64,000 nt of DNA from Branchiostoma floridae (GCF_000003815.2 NC_049989.1:17326554-17390553), one strand, 5' to 3'. Positions 42,705 to 54,460 are shown, numbered from the stretch's first letter. Numbers and translations: made by a program. The notes: generated by a model from the letters alone, not told the origin.

Positions 42705-43150
42705 TACAAAGTACCGGCAAGTTCCAGGGTCAGCGGGTACATGATATTTTGTATTTAGCATCAGTTACATATGAATGTAACCAATATTTTTACATGAGAA
42801 CACGTGAAAGAAGTGAATTAAAAGACAGGAACGCTACAACTGATATGTTATTTATTCTGGCCGGACTCTCCGTGTGGTTAATATGTTTTATATTTACAAG
42901 GGTCGTTCCCGAACATAAAGCGTAGTCCTCAAGAAAGATAGTGGTTCCGCTCCAACCGGGCAAAATACCGGGCAACCGTTAACACCAGTTTGGAGATCAA
43001 CATGTCCATGTGCGTTATTCCGCTGGGGATGGGCCGGGTCGTAGACTTCTACGGTCCGCCGGAACTCGAATTAGATGCCACAATGAAGAGGTAGCAGGGG
43101 ACTTAGAGACGTGCAGCAACTAAGCATCAGGTAAGCTATTTATCAATATC
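42705..43150 (+). repeat. dispersed repeat R1, copy 4
   Basis: GTTCCAGGGTCAGCGGGTAC, GAGAACACGTGAAAGAAGTG, CCAACCGGGCAAAATACCGG and GACTTCTACGGTCCGCCGGA follow in order. This copy keeps most of the exon-like block, reading AGDGPG and a PPELELDA-type phrase across frames, and ends GCATCAGGTAAGCTATTTAT, a consensus donor. Confidence 0.75.
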
Positions 43151-43740
43151 TAGAACTGTGACATACCATATTTCCGTATATAATCTGCTATCTTGTATAG
43201 ACAGAGAACCACATAATTCTAGTGGCCTGACACATCAACTAATTCTTAAACTTTTATTTCAAAATACAGATCACAAGCTTGTGTGTCAAATACGATCTCA
43301 AGCAAGACACTCGTCCCGGCTGCTGAGATGCTTTACCACCTGAAGATTCATGGTCTCTGCTTGGCTAAAGACCCCCAGCCCTGGATGGGAACGCCCTTTT
43401 TACTACAAACCGGGAAAGGCCTGTTCATTAACCCCAGAACATGCCATTGGTAGTTCCGTCCACGCCTCCCAAGGGATATAAAATTAATGATGTGATTTCT
43501 ACTAGATCATTAGCGTCGTTGTTGTACGTGTGTAACAGAATATTTCGCTGTTTCACGTTCCTTTTACATGTACATTTGCCATATTCTAATGTGTATAAAC
43601 GTTTTTCCTGTGTTAACCCAGTATTAAGAGTCAACACATTTTTCTATTCTACAACCACTCTTCGACTGATTCAATAATCATAATCATGTCCGACATCGCC
43701 GGGAACAAACTTTTAGATTCTTCCGAGAGAGATGATGTAT

Positions 43741-43880
43741 TGGTTGGAGCAACCTCTTAAGTTGTTCCGATGAAAGTGACCAGGCTGACTTGGACGGGTA
43801 AGATCAGCTCAACGCCATTATTCTGGGAGCAACCTCCTGGACTCTTACGATGAAAGTGACCAGGGCAAGACCAGTTTAAC
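43741..43880. repeat. imperfect 80-bp tandem duplication
   Basis: GGAGCAACCTC-T then TGAAAGTGACCAGG occurs at 43747-43785 and 43830-43866. It encodes acidic residues ahead of the HTH exon, as found in the acidic region of related transposases. Confidence 0.55.
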
Positions 43881-43959
43881 GCCGGTACTGCCGTGCGCGA
43901 TCTCTCAGATTCATCTAATTAAAGTGACAACGATTCCACTGACAGCGAGATTGATCTCG

Positions 43960-44245
43960 ACCCAGACATATTCAAATGCCAAGCTGCCCCAAAAGCGCAA
44001 ACGCCTGGAGTCAAGCGGCAACCAGGACCTGCTGGGAATGGTTTGCAGACGCTTCCGCCAGACGACTAACGGTGAGTGGTCTCATTTTACAAGATAAGAC
44101 ACTAGAGACAGCCCACAAATTTGGGGATGAGGACTTCAATGCATCTAAAGGTTGGCTGCACTCTTTCACGAAACGTCACAAAATAGTGTTCGGAAGATGT
44201 TGGGGGAGAATGGGTTGCTTCAACAAATGTCACACAGAGATGTAA
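43960..44245 (+). pseudogene. CENP-B/Tc5-type helix-turn-helix of a pogo-like transposase
   Basis: The frame reads WEWFADASARRLTVSGLILQ then DKTLETAHKFGDEDFNASKG and WLHSFTKRHKIVFGR. W-F, the (V/I)-x-G-x-x-(L/I)-Q-x-K-A block and F-x-A-S-x-GWL-x-x-F-x-x-RH form the Tc5/CENP-B second DNA-binding domain (HTH_Tnp_Tc5). A shift near 44190 leads to another frame ending at 44345. The matching DDE_1 catalytic domains occur separately at 48.9 and 61.9 kb. Confidence 0.65.
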
Positions 44246-44420
44246 AGAAGAGATTGACAAGTCTTTGTGAGGGTTACAGTGAACTCAACATAATCAATAT
44301 AAGTGAGACAGTGGACTGCAGTGAAGAGCATCTAGTATTAGAGTAACGATTGCATTCTGTGCTAAATTGGAAAAAGGAGAAGCTTATTTTCATAGGGAAA
44401 TTAGGAAAACCTCGCTAAAT

Positions 44421-44600
44421 TGGCAATGCTGTTCCTTCATTGCCAAGAAAAGACAGCTCAACGCGTAAGGCGACGACACCTACCACTACAGACCTACACC
44501 CCTAGTGCATACTAGCCTACGTGAAACCGTCTACTTCAGTTTATTTTCATTTTTGATAATTGCATGGAAGAATGTGATATCTGATACTCTCCAATCTGAT
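44421..44600 (+). repeat. dispersed repeat R3, copy 2
   Basis: GCTGTTCCTTCATTGCCAAG, AGGCGACGACACCTACCACT and GACCTACACCCCTAGTGCAT match R3 copy 1. AAGCTTGGTTAACTTG at about 44617 may extend it. Confidence 0.7.
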
Positions 44601-45194
44601 GATTTGTAGTAGATAAGCTTGGTTAACTTGTAATTTAGTACAGTATAGAAGTCTAATTCAATGAGTAGAATAAAATTTTAGTGTTGGTTATCGTTGTGTA
44701 TGTTACATGGATCTGTCAACTTTTTTCTTTTTTTACGATCTGTACCTAACCAATGGGGGATCAATAAAGGTCTTCATTAAGTATAATATTCAACGTTAAT
44801 GTACTTCTTTTAGATTTTTGAATGAAAGATTTTAGGGGATCTTGCTATTTTCTAAATAATTCGTGAATAATTGATTTGACTATACATAGCATAAGAAGAT
44901 TTTCTTCTGTCGGTTTTGAGAAATACATTTTTTTTGCTGTTGTACAGGATGTGTAACGATATTTAACAAATGGTTGTCTGCATTAAGTTACGAAATAAAA
45001 TAGGGTCGCTTTAATGGTACGAGTTATAGATAAATCGTTTATGATCTTAATTTTCTTCGTAGCGTTAGATTTGATACCGAGTAAGGTTTGTCTGTGTAAA
45101 CAAAAAGAAGATAATCGGGTTTGCCACCACTGGACACAAAGTTGCTGTTATACGGGGTAACCAAAGTGTCCTATAGACTTTTCAATCTGATCGT

Positions 45195-45430
45195 TTGGTT
45201 TGTTTGACTTCAGGTTTGCTGGAACGTGTTGGTCGTACGTGCAAGTTGACCTGTCAGCATTGTCCATACCAGCGGCACAGCTGTAGACATGTCCAGTGCC
45301 ATATAATGACTGGTACAGGGAGGGGGGCATAGAACCTGAGGTTGTTCTGCATCTTGCAATTGCATCAGAATCAGCAGAAGAATTCACGAGCACCCTGTTA
45401 GCTCCCATCCCCTACCCATGGCCAGCAGAA
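45195..45430 (+). pseudogene. cysteine-rich motif, copy 2
   Basis: A broken frame reads ERVGRTCKLTCQHCPYQRHS, then VQCHIMTGTGRG. It matches 39.75-39.96 kb in sequence and in order after an R3 copy. The R3-to-Cys distance is about 2.4 kb in copy 1 and about 0.8 kb here, so this is an internally deleted copy. Confidence 0.5.
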
Positions 45431-46288
45431 TGAATGAGAAGTTTAAGGGGTGGGTACATTATGTATGATTTAATTGGAAGACGTTACCATCAAATTAAAA
45501 AAAAATCTGTATCTGTATCTATGCCAGTTGTGTATTTGTAAGCGTTTAGATTAGACACGTGTTATATTGTACGACATTTTTTTCATCTTTTCTTGATACT
45601 TGCAATGAGCCAAAGGCTCTTATAGTATGTAATAATAAATTAACAACTTTAATGTATATTCTATGCATGAATGTGGAACCTTCAGTCATATTTGAGAGGT
45701 AGGGCTACACAAGAACCAGCCTATTTCGTGCAATTATTCGTGGGTTGTGCAACAAAGCATCCAGTAAACTGCACGTCCAAAGGATTTTGGGATTCTGTGC
45801 AATAAATAGAGGTGTAGGGAAATCCATCGTGCGACTAACAGGCTTCTACTTTACACGAAAAATACAAAGATATAAAAGCAAAGCATGCATGCAAGACAAC
45901 ACTAAGTATCCGTCCAGTTTCCAAAGTAATCATTGCTTCTTTGTGATTTTGGGCTGTCATAACCTGGTCTCCAACAGTTTCCTCAGCACCTGCTGCCTGA
46001 CTGTCCAGAGGGCCCTTGTTCTCATGGAAACAGCAGGGATAAGACGGACCCTATCGAGCGGGGTGTGAATGAGCCATGACGGTGTGCTAATCCACCTGGA
46101 GGAGCTGATCATCAGCACCTACAAGAACGCAGACGGCAGTAAAGTTAACTGAGTGGCTTACTGCAGACCCAACTTTGGAGGTTGTACCTGCCGCCGGCTA
46201 TACGATGCCTGGACAATCTGATACATAACTTTGACAACAATTAAGATTATTTTATAGTTGACATGAGACACTATACTAAATAATTCTA
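45431..46288. other. no clear gene
   Basis: A 107-codon open frame at 45745-46068 has no recognisable domain. LIHLEELIISTYKNADGSKV at about 46090-46150 looks coding but has no continuation. GTATCTGTATCTATG marks a small simple repeat at 45514. Confidence 0.3.
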
Positions 46289-46290
46289 AA

Positions 46291-46556
46291 AATGTCCCAA
46301 GCGACAAGTACAACCAGGATTCCCTGGAGCAGCACTTTACCAACCAGCGACGACGCTATGAGGCGAATGCAAACCCCACCCTGGATGAGTTCGGTCGGAA
46401 CATCGCGAGGCCCCAAATCACCGACTTCTGCAGCGAAAATACATTAAAGTCATTTGGGCACCGATGCAGAGTCCACTTGCGTCGCGTCTCCGATGCAACT
46501 ATAAACAGTCCAGTACTGACGGTGCGGACGAGATCAGCTACCAAGCCAAGTAAACT
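46291..46556 (+). pseudogene. P-element-like transposase C-terminal fragment
   Basis: The frame reads NVPSDKYNQDSLEQHFTNQR then RRYEANANPTLDEFGRNIAR and continues to a TAA at 46554-46556. The pattern K-x-x-QD-x-LE-x-(F/H)-F-x-x-(Q/I)R, then N-(x)-NPT-x-x-(E/Q)F, is the C-terminal signature of THAP/P-element-type transposases. The catalytic core is not found upstream. Confidence 0.5.
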
Positions 46557-46752
46557 GTAAAAGTAATGAAAAACTTTGTGAAACAGCTACAGACGGTACA
46601 ATCAGTACAGCAGCCACTGACTCGCGTGTGAGTCCAAACCTGTCCGCGTAATTAAGCAGGCCAACACTGCTGCGCGTCGTCCTAACAGTAGTAAACAGAG
46701 CACTGGCTGCCAAACAGCCGACAGCAACAACACCAGACCAGCAAACAAAACA

Positions 46753-46938
46753 TTGAAAAAAGATCTTCAGACTCACAAACTGATTTTTTTGCCGGAAGAA
46801 CATCACATGAAGTTCGAGCGCGCCCGGTGTGACAACTGTGGGACTTCAAGTTATGTCCGTGTCAATGGAAAAGCATCCACAACTTGCAAGAACTGCGACA
46901 AGGAATTGACCCGGGTTTGCCCGGCTCTGCCATATTAA
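46753..46938 (+). CDS. small cysteine-rich open frame, unrecognised
   Basis: It reads EEHHMKFERARCDNCGTSSY then VRVNGKASTTCKNCDKELTR. Two C-x2-C pairs (CDNC, CKNC) spaced by about 18 residues form a possible zinc ribbon, ending at a TAA. No family is assigned. Confidence 0.35.
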   Translation: MKKDLQTHKLIFLPEEHHMKFERARCDNCGTSSYVRVNGKASTTCKNCDKELTRVCPALPY

Positions 46939-47284
46939 AAGTAATCAAATCTGTACACCAAATAACAAGCAAGCAAACAATGAAAATAAATTGCCCCAAG
47001 TAATTGACTTTTGGGACAAAAGTTTAAAGGGTTCTTTGAAAAAAAGGCAAAACATTAATCATGAATTCCTATAATATTACCTTTGGTAATCTTAATCAAG
47101 GGGCCGCTGCAATTGGCAATCTTTTATTCGCCAAAATTTACATTTCTAAATGCAGAGAATCTAAAAGACTTAATTTCAAATCATCTATTAGTTGTGTTAA
47201 TTTCTTCGAAAAGGTTGAAGGTCAAATTGCTACCAGGAGAGGGAAGATGGCGAAGTATCAAGGGAAGTGCGGGAAAATTACGTT

Positions 47285-48195
47285 AACGTGATACGAAGAG
47301 AAAAAGTATACCAGCTGTCTTTTGGTCACATCTTACTGCAAAGGCAAGCCTGAACACCACCATCCATGACACTATAAAAAAAGCTGCTCATTGTAACACC
47401 GGGGAGTCTTATCCAAAAGCCATCGGTGTGGGAATGTGTGGTCACATTTTGCATTTGGTTGTGGTGGAGTAGGCTCACTTCATGTATCAGATGGGCCATG
47501 ATGGTAGACCCACTTGTCTACAGTTGTCTAGCAGAATTTTAAACACAGACTGTTGCTTGCACAACCACTGCCACCGCCAACAGTTTATTGTCACAAATAT
47601 GTAGATGGGGGTCTGCCGTACACTTTACGAGTTAGTGTACAGAAGAAAGTTTTAATATTCAGTATCAAGTAAAGGAAAATGGGGAGGCGTGCCATGGCTA
47701 TTGCCATGAAGTAGTTATAAAGGACACCCACTATCATCTGCAGGAAAATGGCGTAAAACAGTCAAGCATCATCGAACAGGGACAGAACAGAATGAGTGCG
47801 AAAGGAGACCAGGTTTCTAGACTGGCAGAGAGGCCTTAACCTATTAGAAACACAAGTCATGTTGCTCCCCTTGGTTGTCTTTCCTCTATCCCGGATTACT
47901 TGCAGGAATCAGGACGTAATGGGCTGATGGATGGCTTACAATAGTAGTCATGTTCTACACCCCAAAAGACAAGTCTTTACACGCAAAGATAATAGGAGTA
48001 ATACAAGACGAAACGTACAGTATCGGAGCTCTTGGAAGACTCCCCGATGTAATAAACTTCCGCGATACAGAACTGTGCAGAGAAAAAATGTTGTAGGCGT
48101 TGCGGAAGACACAACCTCACGGCAAACTTATTAATGATCAGGTGATGGCACCTCAAGGAGTCTACCTTCTACGGTCTTTAGTTTCATGAAACCCC
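47285..48195 (+). pseudogene. RecQ-type helicase, decayed (copy 2)
   Basis: DNA-level similarity to 24.88-25.85 kb is clear: GTATACCAGCTGTCTTTTGG, GCAAGCCTGAACACCACCAT, GTTGCTTGCACAACCACTGC and GACTGGCAGAGAGGCCTTAA. Frames show degraded motifs, and the zinc-binding region reads DETYSIGALGRLPDVINFRD then TELCREKML. Many stops and a shortened core mark it as older than copy 1. It starts mid-helicase, so motif I is missing. Confidence 0.65.
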
Positions 48196-48387
48196 GGATA
48201 TTACCCATACAAAAGAGCTGGTGCTGCTCCCAAAATCAGTCCTTAAAATATATTTGAACGGAATAACAGTTGCACATTGAAAATAAGTCAAGCTTATTAT
48301 TATAAGGTGATAATTAGGATTTGTATATAGTTGCTATGTAACTTGTAAGAAATCATTATTTTGCATACTGATCACTGTCATTAGTGA

Positions 48388-48537
48388 GTTAGCAAACCGA
48401 TTTGCGAGAATGATTCCTGTACCCGATGGCAAGGTGGACACCCTCACTGCCACCATTATCTCGTGGCTGAATGAAAATGGCTTGGACTTAAAGAACCTCA
48501 AGAGCTTTGGCAGCGACGGGGCTTCTGTGATGACAGG
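48388..48537 (+). pseudogene. hAT-like (DUF4371-type) transposase fragment
   Basis: After TGTCATTAG the frame reads ELANRFARMIPVPDGKVDTL then ENGLDLKNLKSFGSDGASVM and TG. The phrase (F/L)G(S/T)DGA-x-VMTG is the second conserved catalytic region of hAT-type and ZNF862-like transposases, where the Asp is catalytic. It is followed by GTGGGT, a possible donor. The rest of the gene is not found. Confidence 0.5.
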
Positions 48538-48879
48538 TGGGTTGAAATAAAGATATTACTACATTGTCGTTGTTAGATGAGGTGATGGCTTATTACTTAT
48601 TAAAGTCAGTGTATTGGATAGAGATGCAATTAATGATTTAATTTCTTACAAGAGGCTTATGCTAGGACCTGACACGGTATCTTGGGTACATACTTTTCTT
48701 TGTCTTTTATGTCTTCCAGGTCGACAAAAGCCAGATGAGGGCAATACATTGTACTGCACACAGGTTCAGGTTCTACGATTTTTCATATTGTCGGAAGAGC
48801 CTAATCTCCAAGCAAATCTTGCGGTGGTTTAAGACAGTGACATAAACTGGGGAAGGAGTTTAGTTGGCTCCTCCCTCCC

Positions 48880-49437
48880 CAAATGCTCTACCAGGGAAAG
48901 AATGACGCGTGCCACGCCCGCTTTAACTTTCCTCCGGAGTGGGATGTTTTACCACACAACATTGGACCAACGCTGACAGCAAGAAGCGGTACGTGGAGGC
49001 AGTGGTCACCTCCTACATGGCAGCGTAGAGAGAGCGGCTGGGCCTGGAAGATCACCCCGGCATAGCGATCTTTGACGTCTACAAGTCCCACGCACGCCCT
49101 GGCGAAGTTGAAGGCCACAAACATTCAGCCAGTGTTTGTGCCGACAAACTACACGGGTGAACTCCAGCCACTGGATTCAGACGGGTGCATCAACGATGCG
49201 TTAAAGAAGGACCTGACCCAGTAGTTCAGCAACTTCTACGCGAAGAAGGTGTCAGCAGCACTGGAAGCGGAGTCCAGCATCGAAGACGTGAAGGTGGACC
49301 TGCGGCTCTCCGCCATCAAGCCACCGCATGCGAACTGTTTGCTGGGCCCCGTGAGCCGGCTTGCAACCAAGCCTGACATGATCGCCCGGGGGTGGGAGCG
49401 TAGAGGAATCCGGGACACCATCAAAAAGGTCCGCTAG
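48880..49437 (+). pseudogene. DDE_1 (pogo/jerky-like) transposase catalytic domain, copy 1
   Basis: Frames read LYQGKNDACHARFNFPPEWD, then YVEAVVTSYMAA, LGLEDHPGIAIFDVYKSHAR (second catalytic Asp), then NIQPVFVPTNYTGELQPLDS (third catalytic region LQPLD), and a C-terminal frame ECS-region SSIEDVKVDLRLSAIKPPHA to IRDTIKKVR and a TAG. At least two frameshifts and two stops (around 49027 and 49222) inactivate it. The first Asp region is missing. GC content is higher than in the flanks, consistent with a relatively young insertion. Confidence 0.7.
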
Positions 49438-50744
49438 ATTGTTATCCACATTTGTCACCGAAATTTTGACTATGATATCCTGCTGTATTTTATGATGCTG
49501 TATTTTATGTCGTTCCTTGTATGTCCATATTTGTCAAAAAAATTGCCTCCAAACTCGTAACTAGTATCCGACACAATTTTTCCTTTGTTATGATCTGTTT
49601 GTACGCTTGGGTTGCAGCGAAATGTTGCAATGTCTCGGCTGGATCCCTATTTTGATTCCTCTCCGATATCTAGATTGCTTTCACGTGGACAATCACCAAC
49701 TCTGCAAGACAAGAATGCATTCTGGACGGACTGACTTTGTTGAAGGCGTTTCATTTCTTCAAATCCCCCCCATCGAATTCAAAAAGGATGAAAGGTGAAC
49801 TATCGTATAGGGAAGCCCTGCCATACAAGTCTGCTGAAACTGAAAGACCCACATCAGGAAATGAGGAGGGCAAAACATGGAAATAAGAGATTGCCAGCAC
49901 TAGTACTGGTCTATCCCCACCCCACACAGAACTTAACATTACATCACCTGGAAGCTCCTGTCTGCGAAAGGATACACGACATCCTAAACGAGGCAGTTGT
50001 TGTTAAGAACTCCATTGCCAATATATTCTCACTTGCTTCTGTTATGGATTCGTTTGTATGGCAAGTTTCAAATATCCATATCATGCCTTTCAGAGTACCA
50101 CACTAGATCCAGCAAGGCACAAAATGTAATTTTTTATGATAATATATGTAAGTTAAACCAACATTCCTTGGTTAGGAAGCCTCGTGTTGTTGTTAGCACT
50201 CAGATCGTAGAAGGCCGCTTTCAATTCCAAGGGCACATCGGGCTGTTCCCTGGGGTATTGTATGGATGAATACAAGCAATCTTGTAACGTTACAACAATT
50301 AACGTCCAGATGAACTATGAACAACTGTTCTGGTAGAACGTTAAAACTTAAGATAGTAACTAGAGTACAAGAAGAAACAGAACGTCATCCTGCTGAAAGT
50401 GAGAAATACTATGTGTTTACTGACTTTTCAAAGCAGAGAAAACAGGAGGGGAAGCTGTCGCGACAGCGTGAAACCTCTTTTGACGGGCAGATCGCCAGAT
50501 GAAACAACAGATGAAAAAGACAAACATGTGGCCGCCATGGTGTGACAAACAAAAAAGTTAATTTTTTTATTTCTTGTAGGTATTGGTATCTTATTCTTAT
50601 TTTTTGTTTCCATTTCGTTTTTATTTACATTATTTTATGTGTATGTTCTATTTCTTAAAACTAATAAATTGAACAACCAGATTAATAACTAAAGACAAGT
50701 TGTGTAACCATCATGTCATTTAACCATCTCTAAGACAAACCTTT
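49438..50744. other. no recognised gene; open frame at 49795-50106
   Basis: A 103-codon frame (HTSLLKLKDPHQEMRRAKHG, HDILNEAVVVKNSIANIFSL) has no known domain. A palindrome CTGTCGCGACAG lies at 50456. The rest is AT-rich. Confidence 0.3.
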
Positions 50745-51260
50745 TTGAAGTTTGCTGAGAAAGATGTACTAGCTGAGCAACTTAACTTTCAGAACAATAT
50801 TACTATGACTCAGCGCAACTTTCACAGATGGGCGTCACTGGAGAAAAATGCCCCGGCATTTGTTAAGAACAGAAACGATGTCGTGATTTCTGCATGTGTC
50901 GGAGACAATAATACGCATCAACCACGGTTCATCCACTATGGAAAAACTTGCATAAGGGAAGCGGTCTTGGAACACATGCCAGCTATCATCAATGAATGCG
51001 GTGAGACTATCAGTGCAGCAAGGCAACTAGGAGCCAGCGAGTTCTGTATGAGAAGAGACGAAATTAGTCACCTCTGACCTGTCAGATATGCGAAAGGAAG
51101 TATGCGGACAAGAGGTCATGAACAGGGAGTGTTAGCAAGGTTTGTTCGGACCGCCATCCTTATGACCACATAACAGGAACCGCGATAGGGGAAGGGCTTC
51201 ACGCCAGCAATTGGATCAGGTGGTACTTGCGGGACCTCCAGCGCTTGATGAAAACAAACG
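50745..51260 (+). repeat. dispersed repeat R4, copy 1, with coding frame
   Basis: The frame 50745-51077 reads ITMTQRNFHRWASLEKNAPA, HQPRFIHYGKTCIREAVLEH and ETISAARQLGASEFCMRRDE. DNA similarity to 57.13-57.44 kb is clear (CAACCACGGTTCATCCACT, GACTATCAG-G-GCAAGGCAACT, TTGTTCGGACCGCC). A third fragment lies at 54340-54450. No family is recognised. Confidence 0.5.
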
Positions 51261-51446
51261 ATTAATGCTATATCTCGTTGATGAAACACAACCGCACTAT
51301 CATGAAAGCACTAAAATGAACGCATTCCTCGAAAATTAAGATTAATGTTGGAACTGCTAGAAAGTTTAGGATAGAAAGAAAACACATAAATGTGAAATTG
51401 AGGAGCGGTGGAAGATTTGTAACACGAAAAGGTGTCGCCCGCGTTG

Positions 51447-51615
51447 GTGAAAAAATGGGTGCACTGTGAATATTGCGATCGCTACTTTCAATCTGAAACC
51501 TGCTCCAATAACCACAAAACCTCAATTTAAACTGGCAACAGTGTAAGAAATGGATTCGGTGTTGGACATGTATAAAGATGGTCCTTAGAGATTATGACAA
51601 GCACGTGTGCTGGCC
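51447..51615 (+). pseudogene. zinc-ribbon pair resembling those in element-encoded DNA polymerase B
   Basis: KKWVHCEYCDRYFQSETCSN then NHK gives C-x2-C-x8-C-x3-H. After a shift, QCKKWIRCWTCIKMVLRDYD then KHVCW gives C-x(4-6)-C-x2-C-x(10)-H-x-C. This tandem arrangement resembles the zinc ribbons next to the polymerase of Polinton/Maverick-like elements. No polymerase motifs follow, so the assignment is tentative. Confidence 0.3.
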
Positions 51616-51659
51616 TTGTATCTGCCGCTACGGCGAAAAGATCTTTGGGTAAGACCATT

Positions 51660-52914
51660 TGTCTCTAAACTTAAAATTAAAGCTTAAGATTCAGATAATG
51701 ACCATATTGACGATAAGGATCCTGGGGTAGCAGAGTGTGGCTTCAAAGACATCGTAACATTCTGAAAAAACAAACAGGTGGAGATTTGAAGAAATATGAA
51801 GAATGTAGTATAATAAATAATTAGACAGTCAACGACTAAACTTTAAAGAGATTTTGTAAGAGGAGCCCTTTGGAGATGATGATTATGAGCCGGGTATGCC
51901 GGATGAAAGTGAAAATAAGTGAAAAAAGAAACAGAAACCTTAAGTGTATTACTTTGATTTAGAAACCCGTTAAGAGACCGGTAAAGAAAATACAGACACT
52001 GGCGCCATGCAGACGGTCATCGCTAGCAGGCTATGTTATCAGCTTGGACTGAAACATCGCGGCCATGCTAATCGCGGCGGTGGCGACTCACTCTGTCGCA
52101 CGCTGACAAGTCCACTCTCCACAGACTCCGCAGTTTTGTTTGGTTTAAGTTAAACTTTAACAAAGGTGAAGATCGGAGGCCTTGATATCCAAGGAAGCCC
52201 TTTTCTCAGAAGGAAGCAGCACCAGTTCGCCGAAGTGCCCCACTCCCCTGCCAAGACGTCAAAAATGGCTAGCCGTAGCGAGGTGAGCATGAACGCCATT
52301 CCGCCTGAGCTTCTGTCTAAAGCCCGGTTGATTTTACAACAAACAAAACAGCAACAGGGGTCAATATTTTCACAGTTCAATGCTGTCGGAACTTTGCCAC
52401 ATGTGTTTGTAGAATGATTTAGTGTTCAATGCTTTTGGGAGGACATTTGTATGTGATGATTTTTTTCTAAATCTTTATATTTGAACAAAAATGATATATT
52501 GTACGGTTATTTTGATCAGTATTCTCTTGTACATTAAATGCAGGCAACTTTAATAAACATACTTTTGTGACTTATATCTAAGTTAGAGGCACATCAGTAT
52601 ATTGCATTATTGCTTTGCTTTGGATAGAAAATTCTATTTGCAAAGGGCTTGCCACAACCATGGTAACGTAACATTATGATCACAAAAAAATCACGATATT
52701 AGTTTTTATGCTGAAATATTTCCAGTTTGCTATACATGTGGCCTGAAACAAAAGACAGATGAAACATTTCAATTTTTTTTTTCTTAATCTAAATTGTTGA
52801 TTGTAAGTTTAAATGAATAAGATACACAGTGCTTATCATAAGTAATGTATTGATTTACTACTGAATGCTGTATTTTACATTGTTTTGAATACATTTCTTT
52901 GCTACCCAAGTCAG
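51660..52914. other. no recognised gene; GC-rich patch at 51990-52410
   Basis: A frame at 52166-52417 ends MNAIPPELLSKARLILQQTK QQQGSIFSQF and a TGA; it looks like the C-terminus of a protein but is unrecognised. After 52430 the sequence is AT-rich. Confidence 0.3.
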
Positions 52915-53620
52915 TTTCCTGAGGAGCAGGCGCATGTATCCAACACGAAAGGACTCTGGTGGATGAACGCAGATGCCGACGGCCTGAAGCAACACCTCCT
53001 TGAATCTATGAAGTATAAGTGGTTGGGGGACACAGACTTGCGCGATGGAAAGTTGCAACAGGCACAGGAAAATTACAAGGAAATGCAGAATTGTACATGA
53101 ACTTGACACGACGGAATGTGCATGTAAGACACGGTTGTCATCAAACCTGACCAGCCTGCATGGTCATTCAAGGTGTCTTGAAGACATTGTTTAACAGAAA
53201 ACAGAGAGAAAGCGTTTCTGAAGAAAGTCTGTTTGCCCTTGGATAAAAGATCAGACAGCTTTCTCACACTAAAACGTGTCAAACAAGAACATTTGTTCAC
53301 ACAGGAGGAAAAGCTAAAACGTAAGCAAGGAGGGGATATCCGGAAGGAGTCGGAAAGCTGCGGAAGCAAGGTGTTTGCACAAAGAATAGGGATGCGGCTA
53401 GCCACTTATCTTCATGGTAAGTGACGAGCAACGCAGCATGAAGCCGTATGCTTTTCCATTTCGAATTCGATCCTACGTTGTTGATGTTTTTTTTCGCTCA
53501 AAAGCAAAATCTCAGGCCATCGCTACGTCAGCTAGATTCAATAAAGACTGAAATGTGTTGAATGAGGGTTTTGAAACCAAAGTTGTGCCAACTCCAAACC
53601 CTCCGACTAATGTAAAGCAT
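52915..53620 (+). repeat. dispersed repeat R2, copy 2
   Basis: GACAC(G/A)ACGGAATGTGCATG, TCATCAAACCTGACCAGCCT and CAGGAGGAAAAGCTAAAACG parallel 56.65-56.95 kb. GTTGTGCCAACTCCAAACCC matches 39.17 kb. Its 5' frame FPEEQAHVSNTKGLWWMNAD then GDTDLRDGKLQQAQENYKEM begins after CCAAGTCAG, a possible acceptor. Confidence 0.6.
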
Positions 53621-54339
53621 ACCATTGTTCTCAATGTCAGAGGTCACTGGGAAAAACTTGCTAAAGACCAGTGTGCGGCATCTTTGGAGAGAGGGCATTG
53701 GGCAAGGAACTGCTATCAACAGTAAGAAAAACAGTTCAGTCACGTAGAGCAAGATGGTGATCAGTGAGTCCAGGTCGTTCCAGTTCTCTTACAACAGCAG
53801 TAGAGGGAGGCTAACTGTCTTGTTCTACTGACAGACCTGGGACTAGATTGGCCTGGCAGAGGACACGATGCTCAGGGCTGCACTATATCTTACACATTTA
53901 CAACCGTTTGACAGAAGGAAGTTGAGCATGTACATTATATACTATACATTGAACTTTGGAGACAAGTCAATTTGTACTTATAACAGTAGATGAAGAGCAT
54001 TTCAGGGTAAATTTTGCTATCAATGTTAAAGATAGAAATACCATGTTAGTTTTATTTCCTTTTCATTTTGTTATATTCCCTTGTATTTACTTAGAGAAAT
54101 TTTTAAAGTATTTTTCAGAGGATTCTAGTGTCCATCTTGAACCGGACATTTTCAGCGCACGGAGTGGTACAGCTCAATTGGCCTGCACCCTGCGGCTAAG
54201 ATAGGAGAATTGTTTTCCACTGCTTCTTAAGGTTTTGAGAAAGTGTTTCGGGAAACCTACGTCCATATTATGTTTTTTTTAATTGTAAAAAACTGACTAT
54301 TTTGAAAAGGTGTTGAAAATGCGTTGCGTCAAAGAGGTC

Positions 54340-54460
54340 TACATGTCACAATGAGCCTCGTTGGGAGAAACGGGGTCCGGTGGCAGTTCTAGGAAACTGA
54401 CGTCCCCTACACACGAAGTGTGGACCCGCGAACGAAGGAACAGAGAAAGACCCGAAGCTG
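54340..54460 (+). repeat. dispersed repeat R4, fragment
   Basis: GGGGTCCGGTGGCAGTTCTA then GGAAACTGACGTCCC matches GGGGTCCAATGGTACTTCTA then GGATCCCGACGAGTG at 57.41-57.45 kb. Confidence 0.5.
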
